A stretch of DNA of 64,000 nucleotides from Novosphingobium sp. EMRT-2 (GTDB lineage Bacteria > Pseudomonadota > Alphaproteobacteria > Sphingomonadales > Sphingomonadaceae), in the NCBI RefSeq assembly GCF_005145025.1, contig NZ_CP039695.1, forward strand, positions 2,537,501-2,601,500, read 5' to 3'. A program made the position numbers and the translations under genes. This document shows, piece after piece, positions 8,622 to 18,638 of the stretch (position 1 is its first letter; each line of letters begins with the position of its first letter). Below the pieces are notes generated by a model that ran no database searches, was not told where the DNA came from, and saw nothing but the letters and a program-made list of their open reading frames with translations.

Positions 8622-9164
8622 ATGAAGAAGTTCGATGCGGACGCCATGGGCGAAACGCTGCTTCGCCGTTTCGCGGGCGGCACCTCGCGCCGTGGCATCC
8701 TGGCGCGGCTGGGCGCGGCGCTGGTGGCCGCCCCGGTGTTTCCGCTGCTGCCGGTCAGCCGGGCGGAAGCGGCCAAGCCCGACCGGTCGGGCGAAGGCAA
8801 GACCGCTTTCGCCCGCGTGGCGCAGAGCAAGGACAACACCAAGTGCGATTACTGGCGCTATTGCGCGATCGACGGTTCGCTGTGCACCTGCTGCGGCGGC
8901 GGCATCCACACCTGCCCGCCCGGCGCGGAACCTTCGCCCGTCTCTTGGGTGGGCACCTGCGTCAATCCCGATGACGGCAAGTCCTACCTGATCGCCTACC
9001 GCGATTGCTGCGGCAAGTCGTACTGCATGCAGTGCGATTGCAACAACACCGACCGCGAGACGCAGCTCTACGTGCCGCAGCTCAACAACGACGTGATCTG
9101 GTGCTTCGGCACGAGCAGCATGGAATACCACTGCTCCACCGCCGTGCTCGTCGGTCCCGCCTGA
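8622..9164 (+). CDS. aauA: Amine dehydrogenase light subunit (TTQ-bearing)
   Basis: 180 aa. A Tat-type signal (SRRGILA, about residue 22) precedes the cysteine-rich TTQ domain. W109 (PVSWVGTC) and W160 (NDVIWCFG) are the cofactor tryptophans, and D84 (AIDG) and D128 (YRDCCG) the active-site aspartates. With this start the numbering coincides with that used for aromatic amine dehydrogenase (W109, W160, D128), as far as I recall it. ATG 8622 is preferred over ATG 8616 because AAGGGGG lies 7 bp upstream. The residue after the last cysteine, normally the catalytic threonine (T172), is serine here (YHCS). Confidence 0.95.
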   Translation: MKKFDADAMGETLLRRFAGGTSRRGILARLGAALVAAPVFPLLPVSRAEAAKPDRSGEGKTAFARVAQSKDNTKCDYWRYCAIDGSLCTCCGGGIHTCPPGAEPSPVSWVGTCVNPDDGKSYLIAYRDCCGKSYCMQCDCNNTDRETQLYVPQLNNDVIWCFGTSSMEYHCSTAVLVGPA

Positions 9165-9208
9165 CGGGGCGATTGCGCGAAAGGGGTGTGCAGAGGGATA
9201 TTGGCGGC

Positions 9209-9751
9209 ATGGCGTTTCGTTCCTGGCCCGTTTTCTGCCTGGCGCTGATCGCGCTGGTCTGCGCCGTCGGGCGCGCGGACGTGCGCGCCACGCCGGCCCA
9301 GCCCAGTCCGGTCCAGCCCGCTCCGGCGACGGTGATGGTCGATCCGGAACTGGCGCGGTCGGACTATGTCGAGCATTGCGCCGGCTGCCACGGGGTGCAG
9401 GGCAAGTCCGCGCCCGCACCGCTGCCCGAACTGTTCGGCCGCGTCGGCTGGTTCATGTGCACGCCGCAATCGCGCGCCTACCTGCTGCGCCTGCCGAATA
9501 TCGCGCACAGCCGGATCAAGGATAACGCCGAACTGGCAGACATGATGAACTACGTGGTCTTCGTGATCGGCGCGGACAGCGTGCCGCCGGGGACCAGGCC
9601 GTTCACGGGCGCGGAAGTGACGCGCGAACGGCCGCTGGTGATGGATTCGGCCTCGCTGACCGCCGAACGCGCGCGCCATGCCGCCGATGCGATCCGCAAG
9701 TGCCGGGCGCCCGCCTCGCTCGGCCTGCTCTATCCGGGCGAGACGAAGTGA
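9209..9751 (+). CDS. Periplasmic c-type cytochrome of the amine dehydrogenase operon
   Basis: 180 aa with a signal peptide (to about residue 24) and one haem motif CAGCH. The methionine ligand is not obvious; MMNYVVFVIG resembles the usual C-terminal helix of small cytochromes c. Last of the amine dehydrogenase genes, like the small cytochrome that follows the light-subunit gene in aromatic amine dehydrogenase clusters, and a likely electron acceptor from TTQ. Not MauG: only one haem and no peroxidase-like domain. ATG 9209 has AGAGGG 11 bp upstream. Confidence 0.85.
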   Translation: MAFRSWPVFCLALIALVCAVGRADVRATPAQPSPVQPAPATVMVDPELARSDYVEHCAGCHGVQGKSAPAPLPELFGRVGWFMCTPQSRAYLLRLPNIAHSRIKDNAELADMMNYVVFVIGADSVPPGTRPFTGAEVTRERPLVMDSASLTAERARHAADAIRKCRAPASLGLLYPGETK

Positions 9752-9782
9752 CCCGGGCGGGGGAATGCGCTAAGCTGGCCCG

Positions 9783-10784
9783 ATGATCGCGCCGACGCCC
9801 ATCGACATCCTGCGCCTGCTGGCGCGCGGCGCGGCTGACGGCGTGGAGGGCGTGCTGGTGACGCTGACCGGCATTGAAGGCACGTCTTCGCGTGCGATCG
9901 GCACGCAGATGGCGGTGCTGGCCGATGGCCGCCACGCTGGCTCGTTCTCCGGCGGCTGCATCGAGGCGGCGGTGATCGCCGAGGCGCTGGAGGTGCTGGC
10001 GCGCGGCGAGGGGCGGGTGATTCGCTACGGCTCCGGCTCCCCCTATATCGATATCCGCCTGCCTTGCGGCGGGGGCATCGACCTGTTGTTCACGCCCTGC
10101 CGCGATGCGCGATCGATCGTGGCCGTGCTGGGGGCGCTGGCCCGACGCGAACCGATGGCGCTCGCGCTCGGCGTCGCGGGGGCCGCGCCTGCCGGGGCCG
10201 ATGCCCCGGCAGGATGGAGCGCGGACGCGTTCGTGCAGCACTACGTGCCGCCCCTGCGGCTTGTGGCGGTGGGGCAGGGCGAAGACCTTGCTGCGCTCGC
10301 CCGGCTGGCCATGGCGTTCGGCATCGAGGTCGTCGCGCATGCGCCCGAACGCGATCCGTTGATGCGGGAAGCCGCCGGGGCGATGGCGGTGCATCCGATG
10401 GCCTCGCGCACGGCCGAGGTGGCTTTCGCGAGCGATGCGTGGACGGCGATCGTCTTCCTGTTCCACGACCACGACTGGGAAGAGGCCCTTCTGCCGCGCG
10501 CGCTGGCCGCGCCGGCGTTCTATCACGGCGCGATCGGCAGCCGGCGGACGCACCGCGCGCGGGTGGACATGCTGCGCGCGGCGGGCGTGCCGGAATCGCG
10601 GATCGATGCCTTGCGCGGCTCGATCGGCCTGATCCCGTCGACGCGCGATCCGGCGACGCTCGCACTGTCGATCCTGGGCGAGGTGGTACAGGACTATCAG
10701 GCCTGCGCCGGCGGTGCGGAATGGACCGCAGGCGCGACGCGGCTGGTTGCTCGCGCGGAGCCGCCCGTCGTCCCGCGTGGCTGA
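9783..10784 (+). CDS. XdhC/CoxI-family molybdoenzyme maturation protein
   Basis: 333 aa. The N-terminal XdhC/CoxI domain has the motif GSFSGGCIE (about residues 57-65). A C-terminal Rossmann-like domain has YHGAIGSRR. Family proteins bind molybdopterin and insert the sulphurated Mo cofactor into xanthine dehydrogenase-type enzymes. The obvious client here is the molybdoenzyme at 1194-3892. Starts 31 bp after the cytochrome gene and overlaps the next gene by 8 bp. Confidence 0.9.
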   Translation: MIAPTPIDILRLLARGAADGVEGVLVTLTGIEGTSSRAIGTQMAVLADGRHAGSFSGGCIEAAVIAEALEVLARGEGRVIRYGSGSPYIDIRLPCGGGIDLLFTPCRDARSIVAVLGALARREPMALALGVAGAAPAGADAPAGWSADAFVQHYVPPLRLVAVGQGEDLAALARLAMAFGIEVVAHAPERDPLMREAAGAMAVHPMASRTAEVAFASDAWTAIVFLFHDHDWEEALLPRALAAPAFYHGAIGSRRTHRARVDMLRAAGVPESRIDALRGSIGLIPSTRDPATLALSILGEVVQDYQACAGGAEWTAGATRLVARAEPPVVPRG

Positions 10785-11349
10785 ACCGGATTTTTCGGGG
10801 ATAGTAGCCCTCCTGCTGGCGGCGGGGCGCGGCGCGCGGTTCGGAGGCGCCAAGCTGGGCGCGGACCTGGGCGGCCGCCCGGTGGCGTTTCATGCCGCCG
10901 CCATGCTGGCAGGCCTGCCCTTCGCACAGCACCTTGCCGTCGTGCGCGACGACACGCCTAATCTCGCCCCGCTGGGCTGGACGACGCTGCCGCTCGATCC
11001 TCCCCACGCACCGCAATCGCGTTCGCTGGCGATCGGCGTGGCGGCGGCGCGAGCGGCGCGCGCGCGGGGTGTATTGATCGCGCTGGCGGACATGCCGCTG
11101 GTGCCGACCGCGCACGTCGCGGCGCTGGTGGGGGCATTCGACGGGGATCGCATCGCCAGCAGCGCGGCGGGGCAACGCATGCCGCCGGCGCTGTTCGGCG
11201 CGAGGCACTTCGGCGCGCTGGAGGCCCTGTCCGGGGACCGGGGCGCTGGCGCGCTGCTGACCGGTGCACCTTGCCTGCCGCTGCCGCCGGGCGCCGAGCT
11301 GGATGTGGACCGGCCGGAAGATCTTGTCCGGGCCGCGGGTCTTCTGTGA
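10777..11349 (+). CDS. Molybdenum cofactor nucleotidyltransferase (MobA/MocA-like)
   Basis: 190 aa NTP-transferase fold opening with LLAAGRGARFGGAK, the nucleotide-binding loop. The LADMPLV motif marks the metal-binding aspartate. MocA makes the cytosine dinucleotide cofactor used by xanthine dehydrogenase-family enzymes, matching the client at 1194-3892. GTG 10777 is chosen because it puts the first strand about nine residues in and overlaps the XdhC stop by 8 bp; an ATG at 10714 would add residues unlike the family. MCD versus MGD specificity is inference. Confidence 0.85.
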   Translation: MAEPDFSGIVALLLAAGRGARFGGAKLGADLGGRPVAFHAAAMLAGLPFAQHLAVVRDDTPNLAPLGWTTLPLDPPHAPQSRSLAIGVAAARAARARGVLIALADMPLVPTAHVAALVGAFDGDRIASSAAGQRMPPALFGARHFGALEALSGDRGAGALLTGAPCLPLPPGAELDVDRPEDLVRAAGLL

Positions 11350-11377
11350 TGCGGAAGCCCGTGCTAATCGGCAGAGC

Positions 11378-12532
11378 ATGACCGCCCGCCTAGAGCCTTT
11401 TCACGCCATTGCCGTCAGCCGCATCGCCCATCGCCTGGGCACGGAGGGGCGCGCCGTCATTCACATGGAGTTTGGCCAGCCGTCCACCGGCGCGCCCGCG
11501 CAGGCGATCGCCGCCGCGCACCATGTGCTGGATACCGATCCCATGGGCTACTGGGAAAGCCCGAAGCTGAAAGCGCGGATTGCCCGGCACTACAAGGAAA
11601 CCTGCGGTGCGGTGATCGATCCCGAACAGATCGTGCTGACCTGCGGGGCATCGCCGGGCCTGGTGCTGGCGCTGTCGCTGCTGTTCGATCCCGGCGCGCG
11701 CGTCGCCATCGCGCGGCCCGGTTACGTTGCCTATCGCAACAACCTCCGCGCGCTGCATATGGAGCCGGTGGAACTGCCGTGCGGCGCGGCGGAGCGCTAT
11801 CAGGTGACCGCCGCCGCGCTCGACGCGCTGGAGCCGGCGCCCGACGGGCTGATCCTGGCCAGCCCCGCCAATCCGACCGGCACGGTGATCGAACCCGCCG
11901 AACTGGCCGCGATCGCCGAGGTCTGCCGTCGCAAGGGCATCCGCGTGATCTCGGACGAGATCTACCACGGCATCACCTATGGCGCGCCGGCGGTGTCGAT
12001 GCTGGCGGAAGACCGCCAGGCGATCGTGGTCAACAGCTTCTCCAAGTATTTCAGCATGGCCGGCTGGCGGCTGGGCTGGGTGGTCGTGCCCGCCGCGCTG
12101 GTGGACCAGGCGCGGGCACGGATGGGCAACCTGTTCCTGACGCCGCCGGTGCTGGCGCAGCACGCCGGGCTGATCGCGTTCGATTGCCGCGACGAACTCG
12201 AAGGCCATGTCACCACCTATGCGCGCAACCGCGATCTGCTGCTGGCGGCGCTGCCGGGCATGGGGCTGGGCCGCATCGCCCCGCCCGACGGCGCGTTCTA
12301 CATCTACGCCGACATCGGGCACCTGACCGACGACAGCCTGCCCTTCTGCATTCGCCTGCTGGAGGAAACCGGCGTCGCCACCGCGCCGGGCATCGATTTC
12401 GACCCGGTCGAGGGGCACCGGTTCATCCGTATCAGCTTCGCGGTATCGACCGACCGGGTGATCGACGCGATCGAGCGGATGCGCCCGTGGTTCGCGGCGC
12501 GCATGGCGGAAGCGCGGGCCGTCTCGGTCTGA
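11378..12532 (+). CDS. PLP-dependent class I/II aminotransferase
   Basis: 384 aa, full length for the AspC/AlaT-type fold. The PLP lysine lies in [24 protein letters not shown] and [11 protein letters not shown] are the other cofactor-contacting motifs. Starts 28 bp after the MocA-like gene, the end of a same-strand run from 6194. A link to amine catabolism is possible, but cytosolic transamination of an unknown amino acid is all the sequence supports. No terminator is obvious before the repeat at 12581. Confidence 0.92.
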   Translation: MTARLEPFHAIAVSRIAHRLGTEGRAVIHMEFGQPSTGAPAQAIAAAHHVLDTDPMGYWESPKLKARIARHYKETCGAVIDPEQIVLTCGASPGLVLALSLLFDPGARVAIARPGYVAYRNNLRALHMEPVELPCGAAERYQVTAAALDALEPAPDGLILASPANPTGTVIEPAELAAIAEVCRRKGIRVISDEIYHGITYGAPAVSMLAEDRQAIVVNSFSKYFSMAGWRLGWVVVPAALVDQARARMGNLFLTPPVLAQHAGLIAFDCRDELEGHVTTYARNRDLLLAALPGMGLGRIAPPDGAFYIYADIGHLTDDSLPFCIRLLEETGVATAPGIDFDPVEGHRFIRISFAVSTDRVIDAIERMRPWFAARMAEARAVSV

Positions 12533-12580
12533 GGGGGATGGAAAGGCAGCGCATGGGACGCGCACCCCGCTGCGACTAAC

Positions 12581-12629
12581 GTCGCCGTCGGCGACGCAAG
12601 TCTCGCTCCCCTCCCGCTTGCGGGAGGGG
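12581..12629. repeat. Pair of GC-rich palindromes (REP-like)
   Basis: GTCGCC-GTC-GGCGAC (12581-12595) followed by a perfect 10-bp inverted repeat CCCCTCCCGC/GCGGGAGGGG with a 2-base centre (12608-12629), then a long G run. It looks like an intergenic repeat that may also end transcription of the aminotransferase. No second copy seen in the window. The rest of the 214-bp gap shows nothing else. Confidence 0.5.
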
Positions 12630-12746
12630 CCGGGGGGGGGGGCCTTCCATGCCCCTCCGTTCGCAAAACCGACAAGCCCGATTTTTGCCCGCGACGGCGC
12701 CATTACGTGTTGCGGTGCAGCATTGTTTGGCGCACTGTCCGCAACC

Positions 12747-15700
12747 ATGATCAAGGCGGGTCTCCATCACCTCACGCGCTATTCCTACAACAAGCCGGTC
12801 ATGCTGGGGCCGCAGGTCATCCGCCTGCGACCCGCGCCGCACAGCCGCACGGCGGTGCCCAACTATTCGCTGAAGATCAGCCCGGCCAACCACTTCCTGA
12901 ACTGGCAACAGGACCCGCTGGGCAACTGGCAGGCGCGGATCGTGTTTCCCGAGCCGGTGGACCATTTCCAGATCGAGGTGGACCTGCTGGCCGAGCTGGC
13001 GGTGATCAACCCGTTCGATTTCTTCGTCGAGGAATACGCCGAGGAATACCCCTACACTTATGCGCCCGCGCTGGCCTCCGATCTTGCCGCCTATTTCGAG
13101 ACGGAACCGCAAGGCCCGCTGTTCGATGCGCTGTACCAGCGCTTCCAGGGCCATCAGGGCCGCACGATCGATTTTCTCGTGGAGATCAACCAGGCGGTCA
13201 ACCAGACCGTCGGCTATGTCATCCGCATGGAACCGGGCGTGCAGTCGCCCGAGGAAACGCTGGAGATCGGCACCGGATCGTGCCGCGATTCGGCGTGGCT
13301 GCTGGTGCAGTTGCTGCGCCGCCTGGGGTTCGCCGCGCGGTTCGTCTCGGGTTATTCGATCCAGCTGACGCCCGACGTGGTGGCGGTCGATGGACCGAAG
13401 GGCGTGTCGCAGGACATCTGCGACCTGCACGCCTGGGCCGAAGTCTATGTTCCCGGTGCCGGCTGGATCGGGCTGGACGCCACCTGGGGCCTGTTCGCGG
13501 GCGAAGGCCATATTCCGCTCTGCGCCACGCCGCACTACCGCTCCGCCGCGCCGATCGAAGGCGTGGTGATGGAGCCGGTCCATTCGGACTTCCGGTTCGA
13601 GATGGAAGTCTCGCGCATCCAGGAAGCGGTGCGGATCACCAAGCCGTTCACCGAGGCGCGCTGGGATGCCCTGCTCGCGCTGGGCGACAAGGTGGACGCC
13701 GATCTGGCGGCGGGCGACGTGCGCCTGACCATCGGCGGCGAGCCGACCTTCATCGCCGACGACGATTTCGAGGCGCCCGAATGGAACAGCGCGGCGGTCG
13801 GCCCGACCAAGGCCGCCTATGCCGACCGGCTGATCCGGCTGCTGCGCGAACGGTTCGCGCCGGGTTCGCTGCTCCACCACGGGCAGGGCAAGTGGTATCC
13901 CGGCGAAAGCCTGCCGCGCTGGGGCTATTCGATCTACTGGCGCGCCGATGGCGTGCCGATCTGGCGCGATCCATCGCTGATCGCCGGGGAACGGCTGCCG
14001 CAGGCGCAGCCGGCTGATGCCGATACGCCGCAGCCCGACGCCGCGATGGCGGAGGTGTTCCTGACCACCGCCGCCCGCAACCTGGGGGTGGAGGAGGACT
14101 TCGTCCAGCCGGTCTATGAAGACGCGGTGGAATGGATCGTGAAGGAGGCCGAGCTTCCCGCCAACACGAGCCCCACCGATCCGCAGCTGGACGATCCCGA
14201 AGTACGGCAGCGCTTCATGCGCACGTTCCAGCGCGGGCTGACCAGGCCGGTGGGCTATGTCCTGCCGGTGCAGCGCTGGCACGCCGCGCCATCGCGGGTG
14301 ACGCGCTGGCAGAGCGAACGCTGGAAAGTGCGGCGCGGCGCGCTCTATGCGGTGCCGGGCGACAGCGCGCTGGGCTATCGCCTGCCGCTGGGATCGCTGC
14401 CGTTCGTGCCGCCGTCCGACTATCCCTATATCCACCCCCGCGATACCGCCGAGCCGCGCGAGCCGCTGGCCGATTTCCGCGCGCAAGTGGCGGAGCGCGG
14501 GCACCAGGTGCGCGATGCCGCGACCCCGGCGGAAGCCGTCGCCGAACAGGCGAGCATCGCCGTCGAAGGCCCGGCGGGGACGGCGCAACGCCGGATCGAA
14601 CAGGTCGCGATCGAAGGCGCCGTCCGCACCGCGCTGACGGTGGAGCCGAAGGACGGCTACTTGTCCGTGTTCCTGCCGCCCGTGGAATCGCTGGACGATT
14701 ATCTAGACCTGATCGCGGCGGTGGAGCAGGTCGCCGAGGAAACGCGCGTGCCGATCCGGATCGAGGGCTATCCACCGCCACCCGATCCGCGCCTGACGGT
14801 GCTGAAGATTACCCCCGATCCCGGCGTGATCGAAGTGAACATCCAGCCGGCAAAATCGTGGCGCGAAGCGGTGGACATCACCGAAACGCTGTACGAATGC
14901 GCGCGCGAAGTGGGACTGACGGCGGACAAGTTCATGGTCGATGGCCGCTCCGTCGGCACCGGCGGCGGCAACCACATCGTGCTGGGCGGGCCGACCCTGC
15001 TCGATTCGCCGTTCATCCGCCGGCCGGACCTGCTCAAGAGCTTCGTGCTTTACTGGCAGCGCCATCCCGCGCTCAGCTACCTGTTTTCAGGCATGTTCAT
15101 CGGCCCGACCTGCCAGGCCCCGCGCATCGACGAAGCGCGGCACGATGCGCTCTACGAACTGGAGATCGCGCTGGCGCAGGTTCCCCCGCCGGATCAGCCG
15201 CAGCCGCCGGCCTGGGTGGTCGATCGGCTGTTCCGCAACCTGCTGGTCGACGTGACGGGCAATACCCACCGCACCGAAATCTGCATCGACAAGCTGTTTT
15301 CGCCCGATGGCCCGACTGGTCGGCTCGGCCTGGTCGAGTTCCGCGGGTTCGAGATGCCGCCCGACGCCAGGATGAGCCTGGCGCAGCAATTGCTGCTGCG
15401 GGCGCTGACCGCCTGGTTCTGGAAGCAGCCGCAGGACGGACCGCTGGTGCGCTGGGGCACGCAGTTGCACGACCGCTTCATGCTGCCGCATTACGTCTGG
15501 GCCGATTTCCTCGACGTGCTGGCCGATCTGCGCGCTGCGGGGTACGATTTCGATCCGGTGTGGTTCGAGGCACAGCGCCAGTTCCGCTTCCCGGTGCACG
15601 GCGCGGTCGAGGGCGGCGGCGTGCAGCTTGAAGTGGCGCACGCGCTGGAGCCGTGGAACGTGCTGGGCGAAACCGGCGCGATCGGCGGCACGGTGCGCTA

Positions 15701-16139
15701 TGTCGACAGTTCGACCGAACGGTTGCAGATCCGCGCCAGCGGGCTGGTGCCGGGCCGCCACGTGATCGCCTGCAACGGGCGGCGGCTGCCCCTGCAGCCG
15801 ACCGGCGTTCCGGGCGAGGCCGTGGCCGGGGTGCGTTACAAGGCGTGGTTCCCCGCCAACTGCCTGCACCCAATGATGCCGGCCCACGCGCCGCTGACGT
15901 TCGACATCCTCGATACGTGGAACGGCCGTTCGCTGGGGGGATGCGTCTATCATGTGGCGCATCCGGGCGGGCGGAACTATGATACCGTGCCCGTCAACGG
16001 TTATGAAGCGGAAGCCCGGCGCAAGGCGCGCTTCCAGGATCACGGCCATTCGCCGGGCAGCCAGGCCATTCCGGCCGAGGAAGCAGCAGGGGAGTTTCCG
16101 ATGTCGCTCGATCTCAGGCGTCCCGCGCATCTGATCTGA
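12747..16139 (+). CDS. Large transglutaminase-like protein (DUF2126 family)
   Basis: 1130 aa. An N-terminal beta domain (1-85) precedes a transglutaminase-like core with triad C179 (GSCRDSAW), H229 (DLHAWAEV) and D244 (GLDATWG). A long C-terminal DUF2126 region contains TIGGEPTFI and a second motif-rich half ([10 protein letters not shown]). ATG 12747 starts exactly at the family N-terminus. Its stop shares one base with the ATG of the ATP-grasp gene. The three-gene operon corresponds to a predicted peptide-ligase/amidase system found in many bacteria; the product is unknown. Confidence 0.92.
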   Translation: MIKAGLHHLTRYSYNKPVMLGPQVIRLRPAPHSRTAVPNYSLKISPANHFLNWQQDPLGNWQARIVFPEPVDHFQIEVDLLAELAVINPFDFFVEEYAEEYPYTYAPALASDLAAYFETEPQGPLFDALYQRFQGHQGRTIDFLVEINQAVNQTVGYVIRMEPGVQSPEETLEIGTGSCRDSAWLLVQLLRRLGFAARFVSGYSIQLTPDVVAVDGPKGVSQDICDLHAWAEVYVPGAGWIGLDATWGLFAGEGHIPLCATPHYRSAAPIEGVVMEPVHSDFRFEMEVSRIQEAVRITKPFTEARWDALLALGDKVDADLAAGDVRLTIGGEPTFIADDDFEAPEWNSAAVGPTKAAYADRLIRLLRERFAPGSLLHHGQGKWYPGESLPRWGYSIYWRADGVPIWRDPSLIAGERLPQAQPADADTPQPDAAMAEVFLTTAARNLGVEEDFVQPVYEDAVEWIVKEAELPANTSPTDPQLDDPEVRQRFMRTFQRGLTRPVGYVLPVQRWHAAPSRVTRWQSERWKVRRGALYAVPGDSALGYRLPLGSLPFVPPSDYPYIHPRDTAEPREPLADFRAQVAERGHQVRDAATPAEAVAEQASIAVEGPAGTAQRRIEQVAIEGAVRTALTVEPKDGYLSVFLPPVESLDDYLDLIAAVEQVAEETRVPIRIEGYPPPPDPRLTVLKITPDPGVIEVNIQPAKSWREAVDITETLYECAREVGLTADKFMVDGRSVGTGGGNHIVLGGPTLLDSPFIRRPDLLKSFVLYWQRHPALSYLFSGMFIGPTCQAPRIDEARHDALYELEIALAQVPPPDQPQPPAWVVDRLFRNLLVDVTGNTHRTEICIDKLFSPDGPTGRLGLVEFRGFEMPPDARMSLAQQLLLRALTAWFWKQPQDGPLVRWGTQLHDRFMLPHYVWADFLDVLADLRAAGYDFDPVWFEAQRQFRFPVHGAVEGGGVQLEVAHALEPWNVLGETGAIGGTVRYVDSSTERLQIRASGLVPGRHVIACNGRRLPLQPTGVPGEAVAGVRYKAWFPANCLHPMMPAHAPLTFDILDTWNGRSLGGCVYHVAHPGGRNYDTVPVNGYEAEARRKARFQDHGHSPGSQAIPAEEAAGEFPMSLDLRRPAHLI

Positions 16140-18628
16140 TGGCGTTGGTCGAGAACGCAGCGCCGCCCGCCCCGGCCATGAACCGGTTGCAGGACTATCC
16201 GGTCGACGTCGACGCGGGCGACCTGTTTCGCCATGCCTCGGGCGATGTCGCCGAAAAGTGGGTGGCCATGGCCAACGGCCTGTCCACGCTGGCGGCGGAA
16301 TCGGGCCTTTCGGTGCAGGAACTGGTCGCGCGCCAGATCCAGGACATGGGCATGAGCTTCCGCATCGCCGGCGATGACGAGGAGCGCGAATGGCCGCTGA
16401 CGCCGATGCCGCTGCTGATCGGCGCGCAGGAATGGGCGGAGGTGGAACGCGGGCTGATCCAGCGCGCGCGGCTGCTCGAACAGCTTGTGGCGGATATCTA
16501 TGGCCCGCAGCGGCTGGTGGACGATGGTTTCCTGCCCGCCGCCGTGATCGCGGGCAGCCGCTATTTCGCGCGCAACATGGTGGGGCTGAAGCCGCGCGCC
16601 GATCATTACCTGCATGTCTATGCGGTCGATCTGGCGCGGGGGCCGCGCGGGCAGTGGCGCGTGCTGGGAGACCGGCTGCGGCTGGCCAACGGCATCGGCT
16701 ATGCGCTGGAGAACCGCCTGGCCCTGTCGCGCGGCACCGGCACGCTGCTGTCGGAGATCAACGCCCGGCGCGTCGCGCGCTTCTTCGGCGATCTGCGCGC
16801 GGGAATTGCCCGCGATTGCCAGCGCGAAAGCCCGCGCATCGCGCTGCTCACGCCCGGCCGGTTCAACCAGAGCTATCCCGAACAGGCCCATCTCGCGCGT
16901 TATCTGGGCTTTCCGCTGGTGGAAGGGCGCGATCTGGCGGTGATCGACGATCGGCTCTATATCCGCACGATCGCCGGGCCGAAGCGGATCGACGCGGTCT
17001 GGCGCTGGATCGACACCAATGCGCTCGATCCGCTGAGCTTCGATGCGCGCTCGACCATCGGCGTGCCGGACATGTTCGATGCCTGGGCTTCGGGCGGGCT
17101 GGAGATGGCCAACTGGCCGGGCGTCGAACTGCTGGAGGCACCGGCCTTCGCCGCGTTCATGCCGCGCCTGTGCCGCACCCTGCTGGGCGAGGAGCCGCTG
17201 CTGCCGAACATCGCGACATGGTGGTGCGGGCAGCCGGTGGAAGCGGACATCGTGCGCGCGCGGTTCGACGAGTTCGTCATCACGCCGGCGTTCGGCCAGC
17301 CGGTCGAGGGGCTGGAGGACGGGTGCGGCGTAGCCGGGGCCAGCCTTTCCCCTTCCGCGCGCGACCTGCTGTTCGATGCGATGCAGCGGCGTCCGATGGA
17401 CTACTGCGGGCAGGAAATCGTCCATCTTTCCACCACGCCCGCGCTGGTGGGGGATCGGTTCGAGCCGCGCCCGTTCACGCTGCGCGCGTTCGTGGCGCGC
17501 GGGCCGGATGGCGAATGGACCGTCATGCCCGGCGGATTCGCGCGGCTCGCGTCCTCCGGCGGGTTGCTCACCTCGCTGATGGGCGAAGGTGATCTCTCGG
17601 CCGACGTCTGCGTGGTCGATACGGCGGCGGTGCCGGATTACGGATCGACCACCCTGGGCGATGCCCCGGCGATCCGGCGCGGCGGCGGCATCCTCGCCAG
17701 CCAGGCGGCGGACAACCTGTTCTGGTTCGGCCGCTATTGCGAGCGCGCGGAAATGACGGTGCGGATCGTCCGTTCGATCCTGGGCAGTTCGATCGAGGTC
17801 GATGCCGGCGCGGGCATCAACCCCGCCGTGCGCGAAAAGCTGGTGGAACTGCTGTTCCTGTGGGGCGCGATCCGCGCGAAGGACCAGAAGCTGTCCGCGC
17901 ACGAGGCCTGCCGCATCGCGCTGGGCGATGGCGGGCTGCCGGGCAGCGTCAGCACGCTGCTGGGGAACATCCGCGGCGTCGGCCTGTCGTTGCGCGACCG
18001 GTTCGCGCCCGATTTCTGGCGCATCGCCAGCCGGCCGATGCCCAAGCTGGATTCGCACCGGCCGGGCGCGCTACTGCGCGTGGCGCGCGAACTGGTGGAG
18101 CGGTTCGGCGCGCTGGCGGGGCTGGGGGCGGAGGACATGGTGCGCGGGCCGGCCTGGCGCTTCCTCGACATCGGCCGACGGCTGGAACGCGCTCTCGCGG
18201 TCTGCCGGATGACGCGCCAGCTGGGCGTGCTGCCGGAAGCCGATGCGCTGGGCGCGCTGCTGGACCTGTGCGACAGTCAGATAACCTACCGGTCGCGCTA
18301 TCTCAGCCTGCCGTTGCGCGATCCGGTGCTGGACCTCCTGCTGCTCGATGGGGAAAATCCGCGCTCGCTGGTGTTCCAGTTGCAGACGCTCGCCGCACAT
18401 GTCACCGTCCTGCCGGCGTTGGGCGAGGACAACCTGCCCGAAGCGCCCTTGCGCGAAACCCGCGCCGCGCTCGCGCCGTTCCTCAGCCTGACGATCGATG
18501 CCGTCGACGATGCTCTGCTGGGCGAAACCGAACGGCGCCTGCTGACCTTGTCCGAAGCGATTTCCGCGCGATACTTCCTGCAGTTCGAACGCTCCGAACC
18601 CGTCGTGCGCAGCAATCTGCTGGTATGA
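16139..18628 (+). CDS. Circularly permuted ATP-grasp protein fused to an alpha-E domain
   Basis: 829 aa. The N-terminal half (about 1-480) is a circularly permuted type-2 ATP-grasp (DUF404/DUF407), a predicted peptide-bond-forming ligase. The C-terminal half, from about 515 (GGGILASQAADNLFWFGRYCERAE), is an alpha-helical alpha-E domain (DUF403). In many genomes these are two genes; here they are one polypeptide. The start overlaps the upstream stop by 1 bp and the next gene begins 10 bp after the stop, so the three are co-translated. Confidence 0.92.
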   Translation: MALVENAAPPAPAMNRLQDYPVDVDAGDLFRHASGDVAEKWVAMANGLSTLAAESGLSVQELVARQIQDMGMSFRIAGDDEEREWPLTPMPLLIGAQEWAEVERGLIQRARLLEQLVADIYGPQRLVDDGFLPAAVIAGSRYFARNMVGLKPRADHYLHVYAVDLARGPRGQWRVLGDRLRLANGIGYALENRLALSRGTGTLLSEINARRVARFFGDLRAGIARDCQRESPRIALLTPGRFNQSYPEQAHLARYLGFPLVEGRDLAVIDDRLYIRTIAGPKRIDAVWRWIDTNALDPLSFDARSTIGVPDMFDAWASGGLEMANWPGVELLEAPAFAAFMPRLCRTLLGEEPLLPNIATWWCGQPVEADIVRARFDEFVITPAFGQPVEGLEDGCGVAGASLSPSARDLLFDAMQRRPMDYCGQEIVHLSTTPALVGDRFEPRPFTLRAFVARGPDGEWTVMPGGFARLASSGGLLTSLMGEGDLSADVCVVDTAAVPDYGSTTLGDAPAIRRGGGILASQAADNLFWFGRYCERAEMTVRIVRSILGSSIEVDAGAGINPAVREKLVELLFLWGAIRAKDQKLSAHEACRIALGDGGLPGSVSTLLGNIRGVGLSLRDRFAPDFWRIASRPMPKLDSHRPGALLRVARELVERFGALAGLGAEDMVRGPAWRFLDIGRRLERALAVCRMTRQLGVLPEADALGALLDLCDSQITYRSRYLSLPLRDPVLDLLLLDGENPRSLVFQLQTLAAHVTVLPALGEDNLPEAPLRETRAALAPFLSLTIDAVDDALLGETERRLLTLSEAISARYFLQFERSEPVVRSNLLV

Positions 18629-18638
18629 TGGCCCGGCC

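Noticed and set aside
9209..9751. Cytochrome gene as mauG
   Set aside because: Only one haem motif and about 180 residues; MauG is a larger dihaem protein.
12576..14588. 670-codon open frame on the minus strand
   Set aside because: Antisense to the DUF2126 transglutaminase gene, which has intact motifs.
16040..18058. 672-codon open frame on the minus strand
   Set aside because: Antisense to the ATP-grasp/alpha-E gene; no domain, Arg/Gln/His-rich composition typical of shadow frames.
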